Shown here piece after piece: positions 34,076 through 43,103 of a stretch of DNA of 64,000 nt. The DNA is from Pseudomonadota bacterium (lineage in GTDB: Bacteria; Pseudomonadota; Alphaproteobacteria; Rhizobiales; Devosiaceae). The notes below the pieces were generated by a model. That model was given only the letters and a program-made list of their open reading frames with translations, was not told where the DNA came from and searched no databases. Position 1 is the stretch's first letter; each line of letters starts with the position of its first letter. The DNA lies in contig JAEWGT010000005.1 of the NCBI GenBank assembly GCA_023388175.1, forward strand, positions 1-64,000, given 5' to 3'. The position numbers and the translations under genes are program-made.

Positions 34076-34338
34076 TCGTGTCTCCCAAAGGGCCAGGTCG
34101 AGCCGGGCCGGAACAGGGCCGAACGATGCCGTGGGAACATCAGTCGATATAATAATATATCTTTGCCATCCCATAACCGGAGCTAATAGAAACAGCGGAA
34201 GCCGAACCGCCAGCCTTCCATAAATGAGCATTATCGTGATCTGCGATTCAATTATTGGACGGATGGATCAGCTTGCTCACATCCTATTTGCACTGGAACG
34301 GCGGGAACCTTCGCCGCTATCCTTAAGGGAGGATCGAC
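34076..34338. promoter_or_regulatory. Divergent control region between aromatic hydroxylase and sugar ABC operons
   Basis: These 263 bases separate two divergent catabolic operons. An AT-rich stretch around 34147-34162 (ATATAATAATATATC) stands out in GC-rich DNA and could include a -10 element for the minus-strand operon. AAGGGAGG just before 34339 is the ribosome binding site of the sugar-binding protein gene. The LysR regulator at 41682 is a candidate to bind here, but no clear dyad was found. Confidence 0.45.
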
Positions 34339-35565
34339 ATGAAAACTTTATTCCCCGTGGCAGCGCTTGGCCTTGCCTTTTCCGTTTCGCAGCCGGTTCT
34401 GGCGCAGGAAATCAAGGCGGAAGTCATTCACCAGTGGACATCCGCCGCCGAGTCTGCCGGCGTGCAGGAGCTGGCGCGCAAGTTCGAGGAACTGGGCGGC
34501 ACTTGGGTCGACAACGCCATTTCCGGTGGCCCGGCAGCCCGTTCGACGGCGGTGAACCGCGTGCTGGGCGGCAACCCACCTGCGGCCATGCTGTTCAACA
34601 CTGGCGCGCAGTTCGTCGAATTGCAGCAGAACGGCTTCCTGCGTGATCTGTCCGACGTCGCCGAAACGGACGACTGGACCGATCTCATGCCCCGCGCGCT
34701 TCTCGACGCCTCGACCGTCGACGGCCATGTCTGGGCCCTGCCGATCTCGGGCAATGGCGCCAACTGGTTCTGGTTCAACAAGGCCGTTCTCGACCAGCTC
34801 GGCGCACAGGAGCCGACCAACTGGGACGAAACATTTGCCGTGCTCGACAAGGCCAAGGAAGCCGGGCTCGTGCCCTTCGCTGCTGCTGGCGAACCGCGCT
34901 GGGAGCGCCTGCTCTATAACGCCGTCGTGCTCGGCGTGGCGGGGCGCGATGTCTATGTCGATGTCATTTACAACCGCAATGCCGACGCCGTGCGCAGCGA
35001 AGCCTATCGCAAGGCTGTCGACGTCTTCTCCCGTCTTCGGTCCTACACCGATGCCGGCAGCCCCGGCCGCTCCTGGCCAGACTCGGCCAACCTGGTGATA
35101 AGCGGCTCCGCTCTGATGACGCAGGGCGGCACCTGGATCAATGGCGCTTTCCTTTCGGCTGGCATGGAACCCGGCGTCGATTATGAATGCGCCATTATCG
35201 GCGCAGACCAGGGCATGGTGATTTCGGGCGACGTGTTCCTCTTCCCCGATGACGACGCCCAGAAGGCCGCGCAGGATCTGCTGATCGAAGCCTTCTCGGA
35301 CCCGGCCACGCAGACCGCCTTTGCCAATGCCAATGGCACGATCCCGATCCTCAAGGGCGCTGATGCTTCCGAGCTCAGCTCCTGCATCGCCGAAGCGTCG
35401 GGCTATTTCACCAATCCGGAACTCTCCGCAGGTGGTGATCAGATGATCTTCTCCCCCGCCGTCGTCGGCGCCGTGGAAGACGCCATCACCCGCTTCTGGA
35501 ACAATGGCGGTCTTGACGAGGATCAGTTCATCGAGGCCTATGCCAACGGTCTTTCCGCGCAATAA
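34339..35565 (+). CDS. Sugar ABC importer substrate-binding protein
   Basis: A 408-residue exported receptor with signal peptide MKTLFPVAALGLAFSVSQPVLA and an extracellular solute-binding family 1 fold (IKAEVIHQWTSAAESAGVQELARKFEELGG, then RSTAVNRVLGGNPPAAMLFNTGAQFVEL). Closest in style to glucose/mannose receptors, though the ligand cannot be read from sequence. AAGGGAGG precedes the ATG. It heads an operon with two permeases, an ATPase and a GH3 glycosidase, so an oligosaccharide or glycoside is likely. A strong hairpin follows its stop. Confidence 0.9.
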   Translation: MKTLFPVAALGLAFSVSQPVLAQEIKAEVIHQWTSAAESAGVQELARKFEELGGTWVDNAISGGPAARSTAVNRVLGGNPPAAMLFNTGAQFVELQQNGFLRDLSDVAETDDWTDLMPRALLDASTVDGHVWALPISGNGANWFWFNKAVLDQLGAQEPTNWDETFAVLDKAKEAGLVPFAAAGEPRWERLLYNAVVLGVAGRDVYVDVIYNRNADAVRSEAYRKAVDVFSRLRSYTDAGSPGRSWPDSANLVISGSALMTQGGTWINGAFLSAGMEPGVDYECAIIGADQGMVISGDVFLFPDDDAQKAAQDLLIEAFSDPATQTAFANANGTIPILKGADASELSSCIAEASGYFTNPELSAGGDQMIFSPAVVGAVEDAITRFWNNGGLDEDQFIEAYANGLSAQ

Positions 35566-35580
35566 TTCGTGCATCCTGAG

Positions 35581-35607
35581 CGGCCGGCTCTTCCCAGGGG
35601 CCGGCCG
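35581..35607 (+). terminator. Intercistronic hairpin after the sugar-binding protein gene
   Basis: CGGCCGGC at 35581-35588 and its complement at 35600-35607 form a perfect 8-bp GC stem with an 11-base loop, 16 bases after the stop. No T-run follows directly. As with the hairpin at 4065-4092 it probably raises receptor level over the permeases by mRNA protection or partial termination. Confidence 0.65.
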
Positions 35608-35630
35608 TATTCTTTGGACTGGAGTTCGCC

Positions 35631-36518
35631 ATGCTTGCCAGAGCGCCTTCCCGTGACAAGCTACATGCCGCCCTGACCCTCCTGCCCGTCGCCATCGTCG
35701 TGCTCTCGGTCTATGTCGGCGGAACGCTCTGGGCCGCGGGCATTTCCTTCACCCGCTCCTCCATGCTGCCGAACTACAATTTCGTCGGCCTGGCGCAATA
35801 TGTGAGCCTGTTCAACAATCCACGCTGGCAGGTCTCGCTGCTCAACATGGTGGTATTCGGCGCCACCTTCATTCCGGTGACATTGCTGCTCGGCTATTCG
35901 ATGGCAGCGCTGATCAATCGCGGCATTCGCGGCGAAAACCTGCTGCGCACCATCTATCTCTATCCCTTCGCCATGTCCTTCATCGTCACTGGCCTTGTCT
36001 GGCGCTGGATACTCAATCCAACATTCGGCATCCAGGACATCGCGCATCGCCTCGGCTTTACCGGCATAACCTTCGACTGGATCGTCGATGCCCGTTTCGC
36101 ACTGTTCACCATAGTCTTCGCGGCGATATGGCATACGGCGGGCCTTGTCATGGTGGTGGTCCTCGCCGGTCTGCGTGGCGTCGATGACGACCTCTGGAAA
36201 GCAATCCGCATCGAGGGCATACCGGCCTGGCGCGCCCATCTTTCCATCATTGCGCCCACCATTTCGGCCAGTATCGCTACGGCAGTCGTCCTGATGTCCC
36301 TCGCCGTGGTGCGCCTGTTCGACATTGTTGTCGCCATGACCGGCGGTGGCCCCGGCATTGCCACTGATGTGCCGGCGAAATTCATCCTCGATCACTTGTT
36401 CGAACGCCAGCAGGTGGGCCTCGCGTCGGCGGCTGCCACGGTGCTGCTGCTTGTCGTGCTCGCCGTTGCCGTTCCGCTGCTCTATCTGCAGAGCCGCAAG
36501 TCCCAGAGCGCCCGATGA
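35631..36518 (+). CDS. Sugar ABC importer permease 1
   Basis: A 295-residue membrane protein with six predicted helices, of the MalF/UgpA type. The coupling motif EGIPAWRAHLSIIAPTI (about residues 198-214) corresponds to the EAA loop, and the N-terminal LTLLPVAIVVLSVYVGGTLWAAGISFTRS is typical. It lies 65 bases after the receptor gene, beyond the hairpin, and its stop overlaps the second permease by four bases. Confidence 0.9.
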   Translation: MLARAPSRDKLHAALTLLPVAIVVLSVYVGGTLWAAGISFTRSSMLPNYNFVGLAQYVSLFNNPRWQVSLLNMVVFGATFIPVTLLLGYSMAALINRGIRGENLLRTIYLYPFAMSFIVTGLVWRWILNPTFGIQDIAHRLGFTGITFDWIVDARFALFTIVFAAIWHTAGLVMVVVLAGLRGVDDDLWKAIRIEGIPAWRAHLSIIAPTISASIATAVVLMSLAVVRLFDIVVAMTGGGPGIATDVPAKFILDHLFERQQVGLASAAATVLLLVVLAVAVPLLYLQSRKSQSAR

Positions 36519-37405
36519 CCCAGCTTGCCCCTCCCCCGCCGCAGCGGTCCGAAGCCATGCGCATTCTGCGCCGGATTCTCACCTATGCCGTGCTGATCAC
36601 CATTGCCCTGGTGGCCTTGCTGCCGCTCTATGTGATGATCGTGACCTCCTTCAAGTCGGTGGAGGAAATCCGCTCCTCGATGATCATCGCGCTGCCCGAG
36701 GCGCTCGATTTCAGCCATTGGGCCAAGGCATGGAGCTCGGCCTGCACTGGCCTGCGCTGCGAAGGTCTTCAGGCCGGGTTCTGGAACTCGGTGCTGATCA
36801 CCATTCCCAGTGTTGTCCTCGCCATCGCAGCGGGCGCCATCACCGGCTATGCGCTCAGCTTCTGGCGCGTACCGTTCGCCAACATCCTTTTTGGGGTGCT
36901 GCTGATCGGCGGGTTCTTTCCCTATCAGGTTCTTGTCTATCCCCTGGTGCGCATCACCTCGACCATCGGCATCTTCAATTCGCTGCCGGGCGTCATCGCG
37001 GTCCATGTGGTCTTTGCCCTTCCGGTCGTCACGCTGCTGTTCCGCAACTACTTCTCGACGATATCGATTGAACTGTTCAAGGCGGCGCGCATCGATGGCG
37101 CCGGCTACTGGCGCATCCTGCGCTCTATCGTCCTGCCCATGTCGGTGCCGATCATCGCGGTCGCCGCCATCCTGCAGGTGACCTTCATCTGGAACGATTA
37201 TCTGGTCGGCCTCGTCTTCGGCGGCATCAATTACGCCCCCATGACTGTCCAGCTCAACAACATCGTCCACTCCGTCTATGGCGAGCGCGAATACAATGTC
37301 GAAATGGCAGCGACGCTGCTGACCTCCATCGTTCCGCTCCTCGTCTATTTCACATCCGGCCGCTGGTTCGTGCGCGGCGTGGCCGCTGGCGCGGTGAAAG
37401 GGTAA
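36515..37405 (+). CDS. Sugar ABC importer permease 2
   Basis: A 296-residue MalG/UgpE-type permease with six helices. The EAA-like coupling loop is ELFKAARIDGAGYWRILRSIVLP (about 187-209), followed by MSVPIIAVAAILQVTFIWNDYLVGLV. It forms a heterodimer with permease 1. It overlaps the upstream gene (ATGA) and ends four bases before the ATPase gene. Confidence 0.92.
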   Translation: MTQLAPPPPQRSEAMRILRRILTYAVLITIALVALLPLYVMIVTSFKSVEEIRSSMIIALPEALDFSHWAKAWSSACTGLRCEGLQAGFWNSVLITIPSVVLAIAAGAITGYALSFWRVPFANILFGVLLIGGFFPYQVLVYPLVRITSTIGIFNSLPGVIAVHVVFALPVVTLLFRNYFSTISIELFKAARIDGAGYWRILRSIVLPMSVPIIAVAAILQVTFIWNDYLVGLVFGGINYAPMTVQLNNIVHSVYGEREYNVEMAATLLTSIVPLLVYFTSGRWFVRGVAAGAVKG

Positions 37406-37409
37406 AGCT

Positions 37410-38480
37410 ATGTCTCAGGTAAAAATTCGCGGCGTCAGCGTCCGTTACGGCCAGCTCGAAGTCCTCGAAAAGCTCGATCTCGACATTGCGCAGTCCGAGT
37501 TCATCGTTCTGCTCGGGCCTTCGGGCTGCGGCAAGTCGACCCTGCTCAACGCCATAGCCGGCCTGCAGGACGTGTCCTCGGGCAGTATCGAGATCGGCGG
37601 CCATGACGTCACCCGCGTCGAGCCCAAGGATCGCGGCATCGCCATGGTTTTCCAGTCCTATGCGCTCTATCCGCGCATGACGGTGCGCGACAATCTCGCC
37701 TTCGGGCTGAAGGTCGCCAAGGTTGCAAAATCCGAGATAGAACGCCGGGTCAATGACACCGCCCGCATGTTGCAGATCGAACCCCTGCTGGCGCGCCGCC
37801 CGTCCGAATTGTCCGGTGGCCAGCGCCAGCGCGTCGCTATCGGTCGCGCCGTGGTGCGCGAAGCCAATGTGTTTCTGTTCGACGAGCCCTTGTCCAATCT
37901 CGATGCGCAATTGCGCGCCGACCTGCGTGTCGAAATCAAGCGCCTGCATCAGCGCCTCGCCGCAACCATGATCTATGTCACCCATGACCAGATCGAGGCT
38001 CTGACTCTGGCCGACCGCATTGCGGTGATGAAGGATCGGGTCATCCAGCAACTGGGCACGCCGGACGAGATCTACAGCAAGCCCGTCAACACATTCGTTG
38101 CGCGCTTTGTCGGCTCGCCGGCCATGAATCTCCTGCCGGCGACCGCGAAGACTGAAGCTGATGCGCTGTACGCCGAGATCGATGGCAAGTCCGTTCGGAT
38201 CGCAACAGACACTAAGGTCTCTGCCGGCCACGCGCTGACCGTCGGGATCCGCCCGGAGCATCTTGTGGTTGAGGCCAAGCAGGGGACGGGACTGGAGGGC
38301 GTCATCGATGTCATCGAGCCCATGGGGCCGGAAAAGCTCGTCTGGATCAAACAGGGCGATCACATTCTGTGTGCCCGGCTCGACGCCTCGTTTTCGCAGA
38401 AGGTTGGCGACACGGTCTGGCTGAGCGCTGAGCTCAACAATATCCACGTTTTTGATCAGGAAAGCGGCGTGCGGCTATGA
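37410..38480 (+). CDS. Sugar ABC importer ATPase, MsmK/UgpC family
   Basis: A 356-residue ATPase with Walker A GPSGCGKST, signature ELSGGQRQRVAIGRA, Walker B VFLFDEPLSNLD and the His switch YVTHDQIEA. A C-terminal regulatory OB-fold (about 240-350) contains GIRPEHLVVE and RFVGSPAMNLLPA just before it. The full length agrees with MalK-type ATPases of carbohydrate importers. It overlaps the glycosidase gene by four bases, tying import to hydrolysis. Confidence 0.92.
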   Translation: MSQVKIRGVSVRYGQLEVLEKLDLDIAQSEFIVLLGPSGCGKSTLLNAIAGLQDVSSGSIEIGGHDVTRVEPKDRGIAMVFQSYALYPRMTVRDNLAFGLKVAKVAKSEIERRVNDTARMLQIEPLLARRPSELSGGQRQRVAIGRAVVREANVFLFDEPLSNLDAQLRADLRVEIKRLHQRLAATMIYVTHDQIEALTLADRIAVMKDRVIQQLGTPDEIYSKPVNTFVARFVGSPAMNLLPATAKTEADALYAEIDGKSVRIATDTKVSAGHALTVGIRPEHLVVEAKQGTGLEGVIDVIEPMGPEKLVWIKQGDHILCARLDASFSQKVGDTVWLSAELNNIHVFDQESGVRL

Positions 38481-40165
38481 AGGGCGGGGTAAAAAGCCAG
38501 GATCTGCAAGCTGCGCCATTCAATCTCGACGCCGCTGCCCTCGACTGGGTGCTGACGACCTTTTCGCACCTGACGACCGATCAGAAGCTCGGGCAAATCC
38601 TGCTCCCCCTCTGCCGGGACCTGTCGCCCGCCGCCATCGATGCCGTGCTGGCCTATCATGTCGGGGGTATCCATCGCATGCCGGCACGTGAAGAAGCCGA
38701 GTTGACCGAGAGCGCCGGGCACGCGCAGGGCAACAGCGCCATCCCGCTGCTGATGAGCTGCGATATCGAGTTTTCGGAAAAGAGCAGCGTCAAGGCTGGC
38801 ACGCCGTTTCCTAACCAGATGGCCGTCGCCGCGACCGGCGACCCGCTGGATGCGGAACGTATGGGCGCGGTTGCTGCGCGTGAAGGCGGCTTTCTCGGGT
38901 TCAACGTAACCTGGACACCCGTTGCCGACCTCTGCCTCAATTTCCGGTCCAATGTGGTCAATACACGCGCCTTCGGCGACAGGCCGCAGCAGGTCAGCGA
39001 GCTGGTGCGGAGCTACCACAGGGGGATATCAGCCAATGGCTTTGCCACCTCCATAAAGCACTGGCCCGGCGATGGGCTGGATGATCGTGACCAGCACTTT
39101 GCCACCACGCACAATAGTCTGGAGCTCGAGGACTGGCGCCAGTCCTTTGGTGCGATCTATGCCGATGCCATTGCCAATGGCGTGCAGGTGGTCATGTCCG
39201 GCCACATCACGCTCAAATCCTATGGCCGCTCCCTCGGGGACAAGGCGCTGAGCCCGGCCCATATGCCGGCGACCCTCAACGCCGATCTCAATCTTGGCCT
39301 GCTGCGTGGCGAGCTGGGCTTTAACGGCGTCATCGTCTCCGATGCCACCGGCATGGTTGGCTTCGAGGCCTGCGGCCACCGGCGCGACACTGTTCCCGCC
39401 TGCATCGAGAATGGCTGCGACATTCTCCTCTTTCCCAACGATATTGCCGAGGATTTCGGCCATCTGCGCGCTGGCCTCGCCGCCGGAAAACTGTCGGAAG
39501 GTCGTGTCGACGACGCCGTGTTGCGCATCCTCGCCCTGAAGGCGGCGTTGGGTTTGCACGAGACACATGGCGCGTTGCCTGCGCCCGAGCGCCGGGCCGA
39601 ATTGCTGGGCAGCGCCGAGCATCAGGAATGGTCACGATCGATAGCGTCCCGCGCCGTCACATTGGTCAAGGACACACAGAACCTGCTGCCAATCGAGCCG
39701 GCACGGCACAAGCGGGTGCTGATCGCGCAGTTTGAGGAGCGCCGCAGCCCGTCCGGTCCGCTGCCGCAATTGAAGATCGGCGAGATGCTCGCCGCCGCCG
39801 GCTTCGAGGTCAGTTACCACAAGCGCGGTCAGGCAATCGATCCGGCGGCCCATGATATCGGCCTTTACCTCGTCGCGGAGGAAGGCGTTTCGGCCAAGGA
39901 AAATCTTGGGCCGCAGTGGGAGCGCCTGCATGGCGATTTCCCGCTCTCGATGGAGCGCCTGTGGGCCTATATGCCGACGATCTATGTATCGCTCGGCACG
40001 CCCTATCTGCTCTATCACATGCCCGAATGCCCCACTTTCGTGAACGCCTATGCGGCAGTGCTGCCCGTACAACGGGCGGTGGTCGATGCGCTGACCGGCA
40101 AGACGCCATTCACCGGCACCAGTCCCGTCGATGCGTTTTGCGGTCTCGAAGAGGCGCATTGGTAG
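38477..40165 (+). CDS. Glycoside hydrolase family 3 enzyme (beta-N-acetylhexosaminidase/beta-glucosidase-like)
   Basis: A 562-residue cytoplasmic glycosidase without a signal peptide. The GH3 barrel shows the KHWPGDG motif near residue 195 with a following DQH, as in NagZ-type enzymes, and the nucleophile Asp in VSDATGM near 292. A C-terminal alpha/beta domain completes the fold. It should hydrolyse an imported beta-linked glycoside. NagZ-like N-acetylglucosaminidase and aryl-beta-glucosidase activities are both possible; the aromatic genes nearby favour an aryl glycoside, which is speculative. Coupled to the ATPase gene by an ATGA overlap. Confidence 0.87.
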   Translation: MKGGVKSQDLQAAPFNLDAAALDWVLTTFSHLTTDQKLGQILLPLCRDLSPAAIDAVLAYHVGGIHRMPAREEAELTESAGHAQGNSAIPLLMSCDIEFSEKSSVKAGTPFPNQMAVAATGDPLDAERMGAVAAREGGFLGFNVTWTPVADLCLNFRSNVVNTRAFGDRPQQVSELVRSYHRGISANGFATSIKHWPGDGLDDRDQHFATTHNSLELEDWRQSFGAIYADAIANGVQVVMSGHITLKSYGRSLGDKALSPAHMPATLNADLNLGLLRGELGFNGVIVSDATGMVGFEACGHRRDTVPACIENGCDILLFPNDIAEDFGHLRAGLAAGKLSEGRVDDAVLRILALKAALGLHETHGALPAPERRAELLGSAEHQEWSRSIASRAVTLVKDTQNLLPIEPARHKRVLIAQFEERRSPSGPLPQLKIGEMLAAAGFEVSYHKRGQAIDPAAHDIGLYLVAEEGVSAKENLGPQWERLHGDFPLSMERLWAYMPTIYVSLGTPYLLYHMPECPTFVNAYAAVLPVQRAVVDALTGKTPFTGTSPVDAFCGLEEAHW

Positions 40166-40609
40166 ATGGTGCATCGCCTCGCCAGCACGCTGACCCTGCG
40201 CCAGGCCGATATCATGGTATCGGCGGCGCTTGCCTATGGCGACCAAGAGCGGTTGGAGCCGCTTGCCGTCTGCGTTCTGGATGCCGGCGGACAGATCGTG
40301 GTGTGCAAGCGCCAGGACGGCGCGGGCCTGCTGCGGCTCGATATTGCCCATGGCAAGGCCTGGGGCGCCCTCGGCATGGGCCTGCCATCGCGCGGCATTG
40401 CTGAACGCCTTGGCAGCCAGCCGGCGTTTCTCTCTGCATTGACCGTCGCCTCCCAGGGGCGGCTGGTGCCGGGACTTGCCGGCCTGCTGATCGGCGATGA
40501 GGACAAACTTGTTATCGGCGCCATTGGCATCAGCGGCGATATCGGGGAGCGCGATGAAGACGCCGCGCTCGCAGGTATCACCGCCGCCGGCCTGCAGCAT
40601 CTGTCCTGA
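40166..40609 (+). CDS. HbpS/GlcG-like protein
   Basis: A 147-residue protein of the GlcG/HbpS family: LTLRQADIMVSAALAYGDQERLEPLAVCVLDAGGQIVVCKRQDGAGLLRLDIAHGKAWGAL and the C-terminal VIGAIGISGDIGERDEDAALAG are characteristic. Family members bind haem or other small molecules and often sit in catabolic operons; their role is poorly defined. No signal peptide is visible. Its ATG directly follows the TAG of the glycosidase gene. Confidence 0.82.
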   Translation: MVHRLASTLTLRQADIMVSAALAYGDQERLEPLAVCVLDAGGQIVVCKRQDGAGLLRLDIAHGKAWGALGMGLPSRGIAERLGSQPAFLSALTVASQGRLVPGLAGLLIGDEDKLVIGAIGISGDIGERDEDAALAGITAAGLQHLS

Positions 40610-40625
40610 CCCCCTGCGAGGCCCC

Positions 40626-41630
40626 ATGCCAGCCGAACTCTCCATCAGCCTTGGCATCACCTCTACGGACCGCACGCGCGCCATCATCGATGGGCGGGTA
40701 GGCATTCCCGGTGTGAGATTGGACCTGCGGGTCGATGAACCACAGGCCCTGTTCAGGGCCGGGCAGGTGGGCGGGGAACTGGACGTGGCGGAAATGTCGC
40801 TGGGCACACATATGCTGCAGACCGACCGCGGCAACGCGGCCTATTGGGCCTTGCCGATCTATCTGTCGCGCGCCTTCCGGCATAATGCCATCCATGTCCG
40901 CAACGACCGGGCCATTGCCAGCCCAGCCGATCTCAATGGCCGGCGTATCGGCGTCGCCGGTTTTCAGCAGACAGCCACGATCTGGGTTCGGGGCATGCTG
41001 GCCGAGCATTACGGCTTCGATCCGGCAAGTGTGCGCTGGGTCGTCGGGGGCGTCGACAAGCCTGGACATTTCGAACGGGTTTCGCTCGACGGCCCGCTGC
41101 GCCGAACCATCGAACAGGCAGAACCGGACCGGACGCTGGATGCCATGCTCCTCTCCGGAGACATCGACGCCATAATCTCGCCTGCGCCGCCGCCTTCCGC
41201 GCACCTTATGGGCAGTCCGGTTCGGCCCCTTTTCGCCGATTGCGCCGCCGAAGAGCGCAACGCCTTTGCGCGCACCGGGATCTTCCCGATCATGCATGTT
41301 CTGGGGATCAGGAAGACGCTTGCCGACCAGCAACTCGCGCTGGTTCCTGCGCTCTTGTCAGCTTTTTCCGCGGCGAAGAGGTTGGCGCAGGACGAGCTGC
41401 TGAAAACCAATTATCTGCGCGTCAGCCTGCCTTGGATCGCCGAAGAGGCAAGACGCACGCAGGAACTGATGGGCGACAATCCCTGGAGCTACGGATTTTC
41501 GAACAACACGGCGGCGCTGCGCGCCATGCTGCGCTACGCGCAGGACGATGGACTTGTCGGTGAGGAACTGACCCCGAAAGCGCTGTTCCATCCGGCCAGC
41601 CTGGGTTTCACAGAGAAGAGCGACGGCTAG
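40626..41630 (+). CDS. 4,5-dihydroxyphthalate-decarboxylase-like protein
   Basis: A 334-residue protein with a periplasmic-binding-like fold but no signal peptide, resembling Pht5-type 4,5-dihydroxyphthalate decarboxylases: LSISLGITSTDRTRAIIDGRVGIPGVRLDL at the start, ELDVAEMSLGTHM near 59-71 and FPIMHVLGIRKTL near 222. In that family it removes a carboxyl from a dihydroxylated ring before meta cleavage. That fits the divergent hydroxylase/dioxygenase genes 7 kb upstream. A non-enzymatic ligand-binding role is an alternative. The ATG at 40626 lies 16 bases after the HbpS stop. Confidence 0.75.
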   Translation: MPAELSISLGITSTDRTRAIIDGRVGIPGVRLDLRVDEPQALFRAGQVGGELDVAEMSLGTHMLQTDRGNAAYWALPIYLSRAFRHNAIHVRNDRAIASPADLNGRRIGVAGFQQTATIWVRGMLAEHYGFDPASVRWVVGGVDKPGHFERVSLDGPLRRTIEQAEPDRTLDAMLLSGDIDAIISPAPPPSAHLMGSPVRPLFADCAAEERNAFARTGIFPIMHVLGIRKTLADQQLALVPALLSAFSAAKRLAQDELLKTNYLRVSLPWIAEEARRTQELMGDNPWSYGFSNNTAALRAMLRYAQDDGLVGEELTPKALFHPASLGFTEKSDG

Positions 41631-41681
41631 GCTGGTCAGTGTTTACAGATCCGGTGTATAACCGCAATTAATGGAAACGGT

Positions 41682-42617
41682 ATGCGGACCCTGCCATCAC
41701 TGATGGATCTCAATCCCCAGCAATTGCGCTATCTTCTGGCGATCAGCCGGGCCGGCTCCTTCGTCAAGGCAGCCGAAGCGCTCAATGTTTCGCAGCCCGC
41801 GCTATCGGTTGCCATTTCACGGCTGGAAGATGTCGTCGGCGCCAAGCTTCTGGAGCGCGGCCGGCATGGCGCCCAGTTGACCAATGCCGGACAGCATCTG
41901 ATCCGCCACGCCGAAAGCGTTGAAATGGTGCTGGCGGCGGCGCGTGACGAAATGCAGCTTTTCGACCAGGGTGTCAAAGGCCCGCTCACCGTTGGCGGCA
42001 CGCCGCTCGGTACGGCCAGCATCATACCGGACGTCATCGGGCAATTATGTGAGGAAATTTCTCACGTGCATGTACGGGTCGTCGAGGATGTCGATGAAGC
42101 CCTTATCGACCGCCTGCTGCGCCACGAACTCGATCTGGTGATCAGCAATCTGGGCCTGACCCATAATCCGTCGGAAATCGAAGCAATCCCGCTATTCACG
42201 GCCCGCGCGGTCGCCGTGGTGCGACCGGGCCACGAATATTGCGACCGCAAGCTCCTGACCTTAGGCGACCTAGCCCGCTATACCTGCGTGCTGCCGCCTG
42301 AGGGAGGCGCGCTGCGCAAGCAGATCGAAGCCCTGTTCACCATCAACAGCATGCCGTTTCCCACCAATGTCATTGAGGCGGCGCCGTTTGGGGTGCTCAA
42401 GGAAATCGTCCGGCGTTCGGACGGCGTCACCATTCTATCCGACCAGATCGTCAGGTCCGAGTTGCTGAATGGCGCCCTGATTGCCATCCCGCTCAGGGAA
42501 CAGATGGCCGTTCGCACGTTCGGCCTGCAGATGCTCAAAGGACGAAAACTGGGCACACTGGCCAGGCGCTTTACCGAGATAGCGACCCAGGTTGCGCCAA
42601 ACTACTCAATGACCTAG
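41682..42617 (+). CDS. LysR-family transcriptional regulator
   Basis: A 311-residue regulator with an N-terminal winged helix-turn-helix (LNPQQLRYLLAISRAGSFVKAAEALNVSQPALSVAISRLEDVVGAKLLER) and the usual effector-binding domain from about residue 95. It lies at the end of the sugar-importer/decarboxylase operon on the same strand. LysR proteins commonly control aromatic degradation, so the two divergent operons meeting at 34076-34338 are likely targets. An in-frame ATG at 41703 is a possible alternative start. Confidence 0.88.
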   Translation: MRTLPSLMDLNPQQLRYLLAISRAGSFVKAAEALNVSQPALSVAISRLEDVVGAKLLERGRHGAQLTNAGQHLIRHAESVEMVLAAARDEMQLFDQGVKGPLTVGGTPLGTASIIPDVIGQLCEEISHVHVRVVEDVDEALIDRLLRHELDLVISNLGLTHNPSEIEAIPLFTARAVAVVRPGHEYCDRKLLTLGDLARYTCVLPPEGGALRKQIEALFTINSMPFPTNVIEAAPFGVLKEIVRRSDGVTILSDQIVRSELLNGALIAIPLREQMAVRTFGLQMLKGRKLGTLARRFTEIATQVAPNYSMT

Positions 42618-42824
42618 CGCCTCTCCGCGACACGCTGAGCGCTGCCCACGATTTTGCGCTTTTGCCATCGTGTCGGGCAAAGCTCAAAAAGTATGGCACG
42701 GCCATGAACTTGTCGCTGCTGGAATAGAGATTGTCGGCAGAGCTGATTCTCACGCGCTGATCGGACGAACCGCAACGCGGCAACCACACATCCCAGAGAT
42801 CACGTCGATCCATCTGAACCGAAA

Positions 42825-42901
42825 TGGCGCGCCCGAAAGGATTCGAACCTCTGACCCCCAGATTCGTAGTCTGGTGCTCTATCCAGCTGAGCTACGGGCG
42901 C
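42825..42901 (-). tRNA. tRNA-Arg (anticodon ACG)
   Basis: The minus strand folds as a 77-base tRNA with encoded CCA. The acceptor stem is GCGCCCG/CGGGCGC, the D arm contains AGCTCAG, the anticodon stem is CCAGA/TCTGG with loop CTACGAA giving anticodon ACG, and the T arm is GTTCGAATC. ACG is read as ICG after deamination. No integrase gene or flanking duplication was seen, so it is not marked as an attachment site. Confidence 0.97.
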
Positions 42902-43103
42902 GCATGCCGACAATGGCGGCGGGCTTTTGGGGATCAGGAAACCGTGCTTCCTATCCCGAAGCGGGGCAACCCATACATGGGCATGATTGCCAATGCAAGC
43001 GGAGGGAGCACGAATTTCGTGAGAAGATTGAAAGGCAGTGGAAAAGTGCGTTGCCCTTGCACGCACCATTCATCCGCCAGCGCCAGCGGATCTGCGCTAT
43101 TGC

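Noticed and set aside
34147..34162. AT-rich element as a replication origin or integration scar
   Set aside because: It is only about 16 bases long with no iterons or DnaA boxes; a promoter role between divergent operons is simpler.
42825..42901. tRNA-Arg as an integration site
   Set aside because: No integrase, no duplicated tRNA 3' end and no mobile genes were found on either side.
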